Shown here piece after piece: positions 52,065 through 61,097 of a stretch of DNA of 64,000 nucleotides. Source of the DNA: Xanthobacter sp. NM-59 (GTDB taxonomy: Bacteria > Pseudomonadota > Alphaproteobacteria > Rhizobiales > Xanthobacteraceae). Position 1 is the stretch's first letter. Every line of letters starts with the position of its first letter. The notes beneath the pieces were generated by a model. That model did no database searches and was not told where the DNA came from. It saw nothing but the letters and a program-made list of their open reading frames with translations. The stretch lies in assembly GCF_021401125.1 (NCBI RefSeq), contig NZ_JACBFQ010000004.1, forward strand, positions 186,001 through 250,000. The letters are read 5' to 3'. The position numbers were made by a program, and so were the translations under genes.

Positions 52065-53159
52065 TCAGCTCTTGCCGCGGTTGCGGATGTTGAAGCTGTC
52101 GAAGGCATATTCCGCGATCTGCCACCACACCAGCTGGTCGGTGCGGATGGCGTTCATGGAATCGAGCGCCTCCTTGAAGGCGGGGTTGGAAGCCGCCAGC
52201 TCCTTGTAGAGTTCCAGCGCCGCCTTGTGCCCGGCATCCATGATGGCGGGCGGGAAGGGGCGCAGCTCCGCGCCCTGCTGCACCAGGCGGCGCAAGGCGG
52301 GCGGGTTCACCGAATCGTACTTGGCCAGCATCCACGAATTGGCCGCCTCGCAGGCGAGCTTCACGATGGACTGGTAGTGTTTGGGCAGCGCCGCCCAGCG
52401 CTCATTGTTGACGATCAGGTGGAGCATGGCCCCACCTTCCCACCAACCGGGGTAATAGTAGTATTTCGCCACCTTCACGAGACCGAGCTTCTCGTCGTCA
52501 TAAGGGCCGACGAACTCGGTGGCGTCGATGGAGCCGCGCTCCAGGGCCGGATAGACGTCGCCGGGCGCGATCTGCTGGGGCACCACGCCCAGCTTGGCCA
52601 ACACCTGCCCCCCAAGGCCGCCGATGCGGAACTTGAGGCCCTTCAGGTCGTCGAGGGAGGTGAGTTCCTTGCGGAAGAAGCCGCCCATCTGGCAGCCCGA
52701 ATTGCCGGCGGCAAAGGCGGTGACGTTGTAATCGGCAAGAATGCGATTGGTCAGCTCCGCGCCGCCGCCGAAGTGCCACCAGGAGTGCTGCTGGCGCGAA
52801 TTGAAGCCGAACGGCACGCCGGTGCCGAATGCCAGGGCGGTGTTCTTGCCCGTATAGAAATAGGTGGCCGTGTGCGCGCATTCCACGGAGCCGGTGGAAA
52901 CTGCGTCCAGCGCCTGGAGCCCCGGCACGATCTCGCCGGCGGGAAAGGTCTGGATCTGGAACTTGCCGTCCGTCGCCTCGGACACATACTGGGCGAGGAT
53001 CTGGGCGGTGCCGTAAATGGTGTCGAGGGAGCGCGGAAAGGACGAGGTCAGGCGCCATTTCACTTCGGGGGCGCTCTGGGCCACGGCCGGCGCGGCCACC
53101 GCCGTGCTGGCGGCGACGGCTGCCGTGGCGCCCATGAATTGGCGGCGCTTCATGTCCAT
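52065..53159 (-). CDS. TRAP transporter substrate-binding protein (orphan)
   Basis: 364 residues, DctP/TakP-like family that delivers organic acids (often 2-oxo or dicarboxylates) to TRAP permeases. The N-terminus has a Tat-like MDMKRRQFMG followed by a hydrophobic run (signal). Core landmarks: LTSSFPRSLDTIYGTAQILAQYV, GFNSRQQHSWWHFGG, KGLKFRIGGLGGQVLAKLG (the conserved Arg ligand) and IDATEFVGPYDDEKLGL. AAGGAG decides ATG 53159. No DctQ/DctM permease genes are near, so it must use a permease encoded elsewhere. Confidence 0.9.
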   Translation of the reverse strand: MDMKRRQFMGATAAVAASTAVAAPAVAQSAPEVKWRLTSSFPRSLDTIYGTAQILAQYVSEATDGKFQIQTFPAGEIVPGLQALDAVSTGSVECAHTATYFYTGKNTALAFGTGVPFGFNSRQQHSWWHFGGGAELTNRILADYNVTAFAAGNSGCQMGGFFRKELTSLDDLKGLKFRIGGLGGQVLAKLGVVPQQIAPGDVYPALERGSIDATEFVGPYDDEKLGLVKVAKYYYYPGWWEGGAMLHLIVNNERWAALPKHYQSIVKLACEAANSWMLAKYDSVNPPALRRLVQQGAELRPFPPAIMDAGHKAALELYKELAASNPAFKEALDSMNAIRTDQLVWWQIAEYAFDSFNIRNRGKS

Positions 53160-53396
53160 CAACAATCTCCTTCGGCCGGCGCGCGGCGGTCCGCGCTCCG
53201 GTTGCGTCTTTATCCCTTCCGGCGCCTGGGCGAGGGGTGGCCCTCGGGCCGGGTGAACCGGCTGGGCTCGCGGGCGTCCTGCGGTGGCGGGAAGGCAGGG
53301 GTGTCACGGGCCGCGGCCGCCGTCAATCGGAATGCGCCGCTTCCGCTTTCGCCCGTGGCATCCCATATGGGGGCCATGCGTGGTCCGAGGGGCTTT

Positions 53397-53924
53397 ATGA
53401 TGGCAAACGGGACTTTTATGCGGCGCGCCGCAATGCTCGCTCTGGCGGGCCTTCTTCTGTCCGCCGGTGGCGCGCTGGCCGCCGAGCCCGATCTCATCTT
53501 CAAGAAATCCACCGTCTGGAAGTTCCTGACCCCTGACGACAAGCTGGCGGTCTACGGCATCGACGATCCGCTGGTGGAGGGCGTGGCCTGCCACTACACC
53601 ACCCCGGAGAAGGGCGGCGTTTCCGGCATGCTCGGCGTGGCCGAGGAGCTGTCGGACATCTCCCTGGCCTGTCGCCAAGTGGGCCCCATCTCCTTCAAGG
53701 GCAAGTTCGACCAGGGCGATGTGGTGTTCCGCGAAGGACGCTCCTTCTTCTTCAAGAAGATGCAGATCGTCCGCGGCTGCGACACCAAGCGCAATGTGCT
53801 GGTCTATCTCGTCTATTCTGACAAGCTCATTGATGGCAGCCCGAAGAACTCCACCTCCACCGTGCCCATCATGCCGTGGGGCGGCACGGGTGAGGTGCCG
53901 CGCTGCGCCGATTACCTGAAATGA
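53397..53924 (+). CDS. creA: CreA-family exported protein
   Basis: 175 residues with an N-terminal signal peptide (after MMANGTFMRRAAMLALAG, cleavage near ALAA). The CreA (PF05981) pattern VWKFLTPDDKLAVYGIDDPLVEGVACHYTTPEKGG...SDISLACRQVGPI and FKKMQIVRGCDTKRNVLVYLVYSDKLIDGSPKNSTSTVPIMPWG is very well conserved. CreA is a periplasmic protein of unknown function, named for its place near creBC in E. coli. Two adjacent ATG codons make the exact start uncertain. Confidence 0.9.
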   Translation: MMANGTFMRRAAMLALAGLLLSAGGALAAEPDLIFKKSTVWKFLTPDDKLAVYGIDDPLVEGVACHYTTPEKGGVSGMLGVAEELSDISLACRQVGPISFKGKFDQGDVVFREGRSFFFKKMQIVRGCDTKRNVLVYLVYSDKLIDGSPKNSTSTVPIMPWGGTGEVPRCADYLK

Positions 53925-53942
53925 GGCCCGGCGCCAGCGTCT

Positions 53943-54248
53943 TCAGCGCGAGCAGGTGATGGCGACGGAGCTCGCGCACGCGGGGCCGGCGCAACTTGCG
54001 TGGGTGGCCGGGGAAGGGGCCGGTGCCAGGGGCTCGTTCTCTACCCGGCCGAAATCGAGGGCGCGGGAATAGTCATGGGTGCGGCACCAGGCGGTGGCCA
54101 CCCGCTCGCCGCAGGGCGCGCCCGAGGCCAGGCATCCGTCGACCCCATAGCCGTCGGAATTGTCGATGATGAAGATGCGCGTATCCGCCAGCGCGGCGGT
54201 CGAGAGAAGGCAGGCGCCGGCAAGGGCCAGCACGCGAAGGATGGACAT
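53943..54248 (-). CDS. Small exported protein with conserved Cys pair
   Basis: 101 residues with a signal peptide (MSILRVLALAGACLLSTAAL, cleavage after LA). The mature part has IIDNSDGYGVDGCLASGAPCGERVATAWCRTHDYSRAL, a pattern of small Rhizobiales exported proteins with three Cys in spaced positions; two further Cys lie in the C-terminal CAGPACASS. It overlaps no neighbour and is convergent with creA (19 bases). Function unknown. Confidence 0.75.
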   Translation of the reverse strand: MSILRVLALAGACLLSTAALADTRIFIIDNSDGYGVDGCLASGAPCGERVATAWCRTHDYSRALDFGRVENEPLAPAPSPATHASCAGPACASSVAITCSR

Positions 54249-54702
54249 GGGCAGAGGTATCGCTTCCGGTTGAAGCCACGGCGGCCGGCTCCACTGCGGC
54301 GTGGTGCGCCTCTGGGCCTGCCGCCCGCTCGTTCGATGCCGCCGGCATAGCTGCGTCGGGCGGGGGCGGTCAATCTGCGAATGTCGCACTGCAGCGTCGC
54401 GCCGGGGGCAGGGCGGGGGCCGGGCCGACGGCCGCCGCGCAAGGCTCCGGTGAAGCGAAAATCCTTGACGGATGGGCCGCGCCCGACCATTGTCCGCCGC
54501 CATGAACGGCCCTTTTTCCATCTTCGGCATTCGTCTGCCGATTATTTGCGGTTAGCCCGAGAAGCTGGCCGCGGCCGTCCCTTGCTGCACCCTTAAAGCC
54601 CTTTAAGGACCTGGACGCCCCGGCCGGCGGACCGGCACGCGCGTTCGCGCGCGTTTCGAGGCGAGCGCGCCTGTCGCGCCTTTACGGGAAGCGGAGCGAT
54701 CC
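54249..54702. other. Gap upstream of cysS
   Basis: 454 bases between divergent genes. A 17-codon ATG frame (54502-54555, ending ICG) and the palindrome at 54591-54608 lie here, and the last 60 bases are a run of GCGCG. No T-box or riboswitch pattern seen. Confidence 0.45.
54591..54608. promoter_or_regulatory. Palindrome CCTTAAAG-CC-CTTTAAGG
   Basis: A perfect 8+8 inverted repeat with a 2-base centre, 95 bases before the cysS ATG. It is an AT-rich island in a GC-rich leader. Function is unknown; operator or leader hairpin possible. Confidence 0.35.
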
Positions 54703-56091
54703 ATGGAGCTGCGGCTTCACAATACCCTGACCCGGTCGAGGGACGCGCTGCGTCCGCTCGATCCCCTGAACGTGCGCATGTATGTGTGCGGGCCCACGGT
54801 CTACGACCATGCCCACATCGGCAATGCCCGCCCGGTGATCGTGTTCGACGTGCTGTTCCGCCTGCTGCGCCGTCTTTATGGCGCCGAGCACGTGAAATAT
54901 GTGCGCAACATCACGGACGTGGACGACAAGATCAACGCCCGCGCGGCCGATCGCGGCATCTCCATCCGCGAGCTGACCGAGGAGACCTATCGCTGGTTCC
55001 GGGAGGACACGGCGGCGCTGGGCTGCCTGCCCCCCACCGTGGAGCCGCGCGCCACCGAGCACATCGCCGAGATGCGCACCCTCATCGAACGGCTGGTGGC
55101 GGCCGGGCACGCTTATGTGGAGCAGGAGCACGTGCTGTTCAACGTGCCCTCCATGCCCGATTACGGCCAGCTCTCCCGCCGCCCCCTCGACGAGATGATT
55201 GCCGGGGCCAGGGTGGATGTGGCGCCCTATAAGCGCGACCCCATGGACTTCGTGCTGTGGAAGCCCTCCGACATGGGCGTTCCGGGCTGGGATTCGCCCT
55301 GCGGCATCAAGACCCCCGGCCGGCCGGGCTGGCATATCGAATGCTCGGCCATGTCGTGGCGCCATCTGGGCGAGACCTTCGACATCCATGGCGGCGGCAT
55401 CGACCTCATCTTCCCCCATCATGAAAACGAGATCGCCCAGTCGCGCTGCGCCTTCCATACGGGCGTGATGGCGCAGATGTGGCTCCATAACGGCTTCCTG
55501 ATGCTGGAAGGCGAGAAGATGTCGAAGTCGCTCGGCAACTTCGTCACCATCCGCGAGCTGCTGGAGGAGTGGCCGGGGGAGGTGCTGCGCCTCACCATGC
55601 TGTCCACCCATTATCGCCAGCCCATCAACTGGACCCGCCAGGGCCTGGGCTTCGCCGCCAAGACGCTGGACAAATGGTATCGCGTCATCGGCGACGTGGA
55701 GGCCGAGAGCGGGGCGGACAATCCCTTCGAGCACGAGATTGCCGAGCGGCTGTCGGACGATCTCAACACCCCGTCCGCCATCTCCCACCTGCACCATCTC
55801 GCCGATGTGGCGGAGCATGAGGAGGCCTCCTCCGCCTTGCGCCGCCGCTTCAAGGGCGCGGCCAACCTCATGGGCCTGCTCACCGAAACCGAGAGCGCCT
55901 GGCGCGCGCGGGCGAAGGAGTCGGTCGCCCTGGACGAGGCCACCATCGGCGCGCTCATCGCCGAGCGTCTGGCCGCCCGCAAGTCCAAGGACTTCAAGCG
56001 CGCCGACCAGATCCGCGAGGAGCTGGCCGCCAAGGGCATCGTGCTCATGGACAATAAGGACGGCACCACCAGCTGGGAGGTGGCGCGATGA
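54703..56091 (+). CDS. cysS: Cysteinyl-tRNA synthetase
   Basis: Charges tRNA-Cys. 462 residues (usual about 460). HIGH motif HIGN starts at His38 in [18 protein letters not shown], and KMSKS at Lys272 ([17 protein letters not shown]). Zinc ligands are in [10 protein letters not shown] and [11 protein letters not shown]...[15 protein letters not shown]. The stop overlaps the GNAT gene (ATGA), the first of two such overlaps in this operon. Confidence 0.96.
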   Translation: MELRLHNTLTRSRDALRPLDPLNVRMYVCGPTVYDHAHIGNARPVIVFDVLFRLLRRLYGAEHVKYVRNITDVDDKINARAADRGISIRELTEETYRWFREDTAALGCLPPTVEPRATEHIAEMRTLIERLVAAGHAYVEQEHVLFNVPSMPDYGQLSRRPLDEMIAGARVDVAPYKRDPMDFVLWKPSDMGVPGWDSPCGIKTPGRPGWHIECSAMSWRHLGETFDIHGGGIDLIFPHHENEIAQSRCAFHTGVMAQMWLHNGFLMLEGEKMSKSLGNFVTIRELLEEWPGEVLRLTMLSTHYRQPINWTRQGLGFAAKTLDKWYRVIGDVEAESGADNPFEHEIAERLSDDLNTPSAISHLHHLADVAEHEEASSALRRRFKGAANLMGLLTETESAWRARAKESVALDEATIGALIAERLAARKSKDFKRADQIREELAAKGIVLMDNKDGTTSWEVAR

Positions 56092-56582
56092 GCGAGCGTG
56101 TGTCCCTGCGCCCTTTCCTGCCGGCCGACACGCCGGCGCTGGCGGCCTTGTTCCGCGCCTCCATCGAGGAGCTGACCGGCGACGATTATGACGAGGACCA
56201 GCAGGAAGCCTGGGCCGCCGCCGCCGATGACGAGGAGGCGTTCGGCGCCCGCCTGTCCAGCCTGCTGACGCTGGTGGCCCTGCGCGCCGGCGCACCGGTG
56301 GGCTTCGTGGCGCTGAAGGACGACAGCCATATCGACCTGCTCTATGTGCTGCCCCAGGCGGCGGAAAGCGGCGTCGGCACCGCCTTGTGCGATGCCGCCG
56401 AGACGCTGGCGCGCGGGCGCGGCTCCAAGGCGCTGACGGTGGATGCCAGCGACACCGCCCTGGGCTTCTTCCAGCAGCGCGGCTACCAGCCGGAGCGCCG
56501 CAATACGGTGTCTCTGGGCGGCGAGTGGCTGAGCAACACCACCCTGCGCAAATCCCTGGGCGAAGGAGGCCGCCTGCAATGA
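56088..56582 (+). CDS. GNAT-family N-acetyltransferase
   Basis: 164 residues. The GNAT core has [41 protein letters not shown], that is, motif A with the Q/R-x2-G-x-G/A-like AESGVGTAL loop for acetyl-CoA, and the following [16 protein letters not shown] strand. Acidic N-terminal half. It overlaps both cysS and cimA by 4 bases, so it is translationally coupled to both. Substrate unknown. Confidence 0.87.
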   Translation: MSERVSLRPFLPADTPALAALFRASIEELTGDDYDEDQQEAWAAAADDEEAFGARLSSLLTLVALRAGAPVGFVALKDDSHIDLLYVLPQAAESGVGTALCDAAETLARGRGSKALTVDASDTALGFFQQRGYQPERRNTVSLGGEWLSNTTLRKSLGEGGRLQ

Positions 56583-58174
56583 CCCGCGAGCGCCTTTATC
56601 TCTTCGACACCACCTTGCGCGATGGTGCGCAGACCAATGGCGTCGACTTCACGCTGGCGGACAAGCTGAAGGTTCTGGGCCTGCTGGACCGGCTGGGGGT
56701 GGACTATGTGGAAGCCGGCTATCCCGGCGCCAATCCCACCGACACCCAGCTGTTCTCAGAGGTCCACCCGGCCAGCGCGCGCGTGACTGCCTTCGGCATG
56801 ACCAAGCGGCCGGGCCGCTCCGCCTCCAACGATCCCGGCATCGCCGCGCTCTTGGATGCGAAGGCCGATGCCATCTGCTTCGTGGCCAAGTCCTCCGCCT
56901 ATCAGGTGCGGGTGGCGCTGGAGACCACCAAAGAGGAGAACCTTGTCTCCATCCGTGACAGCGTTCAGGCGGCCGTGGCCGCTGGCCGCGAGGCGCTGGT
57001 GGATTGCGAGCACTTCTTCGACGGCTACAAGGAAGACCCTGAATTCGCCCTTTCCTGCGCTCGCACCGCCTTTGAGGCCGGCGCGCGCTGGGTGGTGCTG
57101 TGCGATACCAATGGCGGCACCCTTCCCGAGGAAGTGGAGGCCATTGTCGCCGCGGTGGCGAAGGTGGTTCCGGGCGATCATCTGGGCATCCACGCCCATA
57201 ACGACACCGAGCAGGCGGTGGCCAATTCGCTGGCCGCCGTGCGCGGCGGGGCGCGGCAGATCCAGGGCACGCTCAATGGCCTGGGCGAGCGCTGCGGCAA
57301 TGCGAACCTGTGCTCCATCATCCCCACCTTGATGCTCAAGACCGATTACTCCGAGCGCTTCGACATCGGCGTGTCGCCGGAAGGGCTGGCGGACATGGTT
57401 CATGTCTCCCGCGCCCTGGACGAGATGCTGAACCGAGCGCCGAACCGCCATGCGCCCTATGTGGGCGAGAGCGCCTTTGCCACCAAGGCCGGCATCCACG
57501 CTTCCGCCATCCTGAAGGACCCGGCCACCTATGAGCATGTGCCGCCGGAAGCGGTGGGCAATCGCCGCAAGCTTCTGGTGTCGGATCAGGCGGGCAAGTC
57601 CAACGTCATCGCCGAGCTGGAGCGGCTGGGCGTGGCGGTGGACAAGGGCGACCCGCGCCTGTCGCGCCTCTTGGACGAGGTGAAGACCCGCGAGGCGCTG
57701 GGCTATTCCTATGAGGCGGCCGATGCCTCCTTCGCGCTGCTGGCGCGGCGGGCGCTCGGCTCGGCGCCGGACTTCTTCACGGTGGAGCGTTTCAGCGTGA
57801 ATGTGGAGCGCCGCTACAACGCCAAAGGCGAGCTCACCACCGTGGCCGAGGCCATCGTGAAGGTGAACGTGGGGGGCGAGGTGTTCATCTCCGCCGCCGA
57901 GGGCAACGGCCCGGTGAACGCCCTGGATGTCGCCCTGCGCAAGGATCTGGGCAAGTACCAGCCGCTGATCTCGGGCCTTCGCCTCACCGACTACCGGGTG
58001 CGCGTGCTGAATGGCGGCACCGAGGCGGTCACCCGCGTTCTGGTGGAGTGCGCCGACGAAAAGGGCGAGCGCTGGACCACCGTGGGCGTGTCGCCGAACA
58101 TCATTGATGCGTCCTTCGAGGCCCTGCTCGATTCCATCACCTGGAAGCTGATCCAGGAAGGCGCCACCGCCTGA
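56579..58174 (+). CDS. cimA: Citramalate synthase
   Basis: CimA condenses acetyl-CoA and pyruvate to (R)-citramalate, a route to isoleucine that bypasses threonine. 531 residues from ATG 56579. Landmarks of the 2-isopropylmalate synthase-like family: LFDTTLRDGAQTNGVDFTLADK, the GIHAHNDTEQAVANSLAAV metal site, GLGERCGNANLCSI and the C-terminal LeuA-like regulatory domain. The DGAQT(N) active-site variation and the distance from leuA-type sequences fit citramalate or 2-isopropylmalate chemistry; the CimA assignment rests on overall pattern and could be a LeuA-type paralogue. Confidence 0.85.
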   Translation: MTRERLYLFDTTLRDGAQTNGVDFTLADKLKVLGLLDRLGVDYVEAGYPGANPTDTQLFSEVHPASARVTAFGMTKRPGRSASNDPGIAALLDAKADAICFVAKSSAYQVRVALETTKEENLVSIRDSVQAAVAAGREALVDCEHFFDGYKEDPEFALSCARTAFEAGARWVVLCDTNGGTLPEEVEAIVAAVAKVVPGDHLGIHAHNDTEQAVANSLAAVRGGARQIQGTLNGLGERCGNANLCSIIPTLMLKTDYSERFDIGVSPEGLADMVHVSRALDEMLNRAPNRHAPYVGESAFATKAGIHASAILKDPATYEHVPPEAVGNRRKLLVSDQAGKSNVIAELERLGVAVDKGDPRLSRLLDEVKTREALGYSYEAADASFALLARRALGSAPDFFTVERFSVNVERRYNAKGELTTVAEAIVKVNVGGEVFISAAEGNGPVNALDVALRKDLGKYQPLISGLRLTDYRVRVLNGGTEAVTRVLVECADEKGERWTTVGVSPNIIDASFEALLDSITWKLIQEGATA

Positions 58175-58495
58175 GGCGCGAGATCAGGTCCCCCGCCCGG
58201 GTCAGCCCATTCCGCAGGCCCGGGCGGCGGTCGCCGGATGTGTCCTGAATCTCCGCCTGCGTGGCGCGGTGGCTCAGCATTTGACTGTATCTCATCTGGC
58301 TTCCACTTGCGCGAGCGGCCGGGGCGCTTGCGTCCGGTAAAGGAAGTCTGCTTTTCAAAAATGCAAAAACGCAGTGCGTTGTGGCAAGCCCAAGCTTGCG
58401 TCATGTCAATGTTGCCCCAATGAATTGGAGGACATTGGCAGCCACGTCGTGGTCATCCTGATCTCACGCGGATGCAAGAATAGGAATGTGTCATC
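58175..58495. other. Gap between cimA and doxX
   Basis: 321 bases. The first third has the hairpin; the rest is less GC-rich, with a CCAATGAATTGG palindrome (58417-58428) and repeated CAAGC/GCTTG around 58385-58400, suggesting a promoter for the DoxX gene. No gene seen. Confidence 0.45.
58193..58227 (+). terminator. Hairpin after cimA
   Basis: CCGCCCGGG and CCCGGGCGG form a 9-bp stem with a 17-base loop shortly after the cimA stop. No U tract. Confidence 0.5.
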
Positions 58496-58936
58496 ATGCC
58501 CGCCGCATCTGGAAGATTTGATTTCACAGAGCCTATGGTGGTTATTCGGGTCATCTGCGGTTTGTTTTATTTTCCGCATTCGATCTCAAAGATCGTCGGC
58601 TTCACCGGCACGGTGGGCTTTTTCACGCGGGCGGGCTTCTATCCGCCTGAGGGCTTTGTGGTGCTCTCGGTAATCATGGAGCTCACCAGTGCCATCGGTC
58701 TCACCCTTGGCCTGTTTCCCAAGTATCTCGGCATCCTCTCCGCCGGCCTGATGCTGGTGGCGGGCTATGCCACTGCGCGCGTTCACGGCCTCAGCTGGTT
58801 CTGGGCCGGGCACGGTGTGGAATATCTGGTGTTCTGGGGGGTGGCCTCGCTCGCGGTGGCCCTCGACGCCTGGAACAAGAACCCCGGCTTCTTCGGCTTC
58901 TTCGCCTGGCCGCTGCGCCGGGAGAAGGTTTCCTGA
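58496..58936 (+). CDS. DoxX-family membrane protein
   Basis: 146 residues with four predicted membrane spans and the DoxX signature: RVICGLFYFPHSISKIVGF at the N-terminus and SVIMELTSAIGLTLGLFPKYLG in the middle, ending with LDAWNKNPGFFGF. DoxX proteins were first seen as a subunit of an archaeal quinol oxidase; most bacterial ones are of unknown function, some in thiol or redox stress. AGGA lies before the ATG. Confidence 0.87.
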   Translation: MPAASGRFDFTEPMVVIRVICGLFYFPHSISKIVGFTGTVGFFTRAGFYPPEGFVVLSVIMELTSAIGLTLGLFPKYLGILSAGLMLVAGYATARVHGLSWFWAGHGVEYLVFWGVASLAVALDAWNKNPGFFGFFAWPLRREKVS

Positions 58937-58962
58937 GCGGCGCTGGGCGCTTTTGACGAAAA

Positions 58963-58992
58963 GGCCCCGGAGCGGGTGCTTCGGGGCCGTTT
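58963..58992. terminator. Bidirectional intrinsic terminator
   Basis: GGCCCCG and CGGGGCC pair around a 12-base loop, followed on the plus strand by GTTTTCTTTGTT and on the minus strand by TTTTCGTC. It ends doxX and the convergent ATPase cluster. Confidence 0.85.
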
Positions 58993-59026
58993 TCTTTGTT
59001 CGTCCTGTGCCTTGCCGCTGGCGGCC

Positions 59027-61090
59027 TCAGGCCGCCGCGTGCTTGCCGCGCCCCGCGAGCAGAGAGCGGATGAGCACGGCGATGGTGGTTCCGTTATGCA
59101 GGGCTGCTGTGGCGATAGGCGAGAGATAGCCCAGCACCGCGCCCGCCAGGATGGCCGAGTTCGCTCCCACCGCCACGTTGAAGTTCGAGCGGATGAGCCG
59201 CATGGTGGCCTGCGAAATCTCCACCATGTCCGCGAGCGAATCGAGCCGGTCGTCGGTGAGCACGATATCGGCCGTGGCGCGGGCGATATCGGCGGCGCGG
59301 GGCATGGCCACGCCCACATGCGCCGTCATCAGCGCCGGGCCGTCATTCACCCCGTCGCCCACGAAGGCCACCTTGGCTCCCGAGGCCTTCAGCTCCGCGA
59401 CGATGCGGGCCTTGTCCTCGGGCTGCTGCTCGTAGAACACGTCGTCGAGCCCCAGCGCCTCGCCCAGCGCCAGTGCCTTGGCCTTGGCGTCACCGGTGAT
59501 CATCACGATGCGCTTGATGCCCAGCTCGCGCAGGCGGGCCAGAGTGGCGGGGGTTTCCTCGCGCACCCGGTCGCGCAGGGCGAACATGGCCAGTGGCTTC
59601 TGGTTGCGGGCCGCATAGAGCAGCGACTTGCCCTCTTCCTGGAAGCTCGCCACCTGCGCGCGCTGGCGGGCGAAGGAGATGTTCTCGTCATCCTCCAGGT
59701 AATGGCGGCTGCCGAAGCGGATCATGTCGCCATCCACTTCCGCTTCCACGCCGTGGCCCACGATGAAGTTCACCTCTTCATGGGGCACATGGGCCAGCTT
59801 GCGCTGGCGGGCGAGCTTCACTACGGCGCGGGCGATGGGGTGGTTGGTGTGCTCGCCCAGAGAGGCCACCAGGGCCAGCGCCTCTTCCTCGTCCACATGG
59901 GGGTGGAGGGGGCAGACGTCCGTCACCTGCAGCGTGTTGTGGGTGAGGGTGCCGGTCTTGTCGAACACCAGGGTGTCCACATCGGCCAGCAGCTCAATGG
60001 CCTGGCCGCTCTTCACGAGGCAACCCTGCTTGGCCGCCTGGAACATGGCGGTCTTGAGCGCGATGGGGGTGCCGAGCTTCACGGTGCACGAATAGTCCAC
60101 CATGAACACCGATTCCATGCGCTTCCAGTCCCGCGTCAGCGCGAACACGCCGGCGGCCGAGCCGAGGGTGATGCCCACCCGCCGGTCCGCCAGCGCATCC
60201 GAAACCGACTGGATCTCCGCCGGCCGCTCCAGCGCATCCTGGATATAGCGGGCGATGCGGCCGGTGGTGGTGGCCTGGCCCACCCGCTCGGCGCGGATGA
60301 CGAGCCGGCCGTCGGTGACGATGCCACCCGCCAGAGCCGTGCCGCCCGGCGCGCGGGGGATGGGCAGGCTCTCGCCGGTGACGGCGGACTGGTCCACATA
60401 GGCGTCGCCCGCCACCACTGTGCCGTCCACTGGAATGGTTTCGCCGAGGCCGACCACCACATGCTCACCGCCGGTCAGGCTGTCGAACGGCACCTGGAGC
60501 ATCTCGCCCTGCCCGGCCTCGATCCAGACATCGTCGGGCGAGCGGTGGAGCAGGGAGCGCAGGAGTTCGTCCGAGCGCTCGATGGTGGTGGATTCGATAT
60601 ATTCCGCCAGCTCGACCAGAAGGCGCGTGAAGTTCGCGGTGGTGAACTCGCCGCGCGCGGTGGGCAGGCCCATGGCGATGGCGTCGAGCACTTCCACCTT
60701 CAGGCCGTGCTGAATGGCGGCGGCGATGCCACGAACGATGGTTGGCGCAATGTTCGCGTAGGTGAGCGCCGCGGCCGCCGGCCGCGGCAGCAGCCGGGCG
60801 GCCACCAGGGTCGCCGCCGACAACACCAGCGGCGCGGCATCGGAGGCCTCGCCCTGCACCAGAGGCGGGGCGTTGGCGGGGGGATTGGCGGCCCGGGCGA
60901 GGATCCGCGCCCGGGCATCGGCGCTGCCGTCATAGCTGACGATCAGGCCATGGCAGCCGGCATTCATGCGCACGGCCTTGACGCCGCGCACATCGCGCAC
61001 GGCAGTGGCCGCCCGCGCCAGCCGGGAAACGTCGCCGCCGAGCCGCAAGCGCATGCGGCCCGGGACTTCGTGAACGATGCGGACGCTCAC
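59027..61090 (-). CDS. P1B-type ATPase, SCT-motif, FezB-like
   Basis: 687 residues. Starts with a degenerate heavy-metal-associated domain (VPGRMRLRL...RGVKAVRMNAGCHGLIVSYD) that lacks the CxxC metal pair. The transport site in the fourth-type membrane segment reads DYSCTVKLGTPIAL with Cys335 and no CPx/CPC, while D377 in FDKTGTLTHNTLQ, the HTNHPIARAV form of the HP motif (about 411) and GDGVNDGPALMTAHVGVAM confirm a P1B pump. Short membrane part, with about six spans. This fits P1B-6 ATPases, the class of FezB in iron-storing ferrosomes. It is the last gene of a four-gene unit, 7 bases after its neighbour. Confidence 0.85.
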   Translation of the reverse strand: MSVRIVHEVPGRMRLRLGGDVSRLARAATAVRDVRGVKAVRMNAGCHGLIVSYDGSADARARILARAANPPANAPPLVQGEASDAAPLVLSAATLVAARLLPRPAAAALTYANIAPTIVRGIAAAIQHGLKVEVLDAIAMGLPTARGEFTTANFTRLLVELAEYIESTTIERSDELLRSLLHRSPDDVWIEAGQGEMLQVPFDSLTGGEHVVVGLGETIPVDGTVVAGDAYVDQSAVTGESLPIPRAPGGTALAGGIVTDGRLVIRAERVGQATTTGRIARYIQDALERPAEIQSVSDALADRRVGITLGSAAGVFALTRDWKRMESVFMVDYSCTVKLGTPIALKTAMFQAAKQGCLVKSGQAIELLADVDTLVFDKTGTLTHNTLQVTDVCPLHPHVDEEEALALVASLGEHTNHPIARAVVKLARQRKLAHVPHEEVNFIVGHGVEAEVDGDMIRFGSRHYLEDDENISFARQRAQVASFQEEGKSLLYAARNQKPLAMFALRDRVREETPATLARLRELGIKRIVMITGDAKAKALALGEALGLDDVFYEQQPEDKARIVAELKASGAKVAFVGDGVNDGPALMTAHVGVAMPRAADIARATADIVLTDDRLDSLADMVEISQATMRLIRSNFNVAVGANSAILAGAVLGYLSPIATAALHNGTTIAVLIRSLLAGRGKHAAA

Positions 61091-61097
61091 GACGCTC

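Noticed and set aside
54502-54555. 17-codon frame as a cysteine leader peptide for cysS
   Set aside because: It has only one Cys and no attenuator hairpins follow in the right place.
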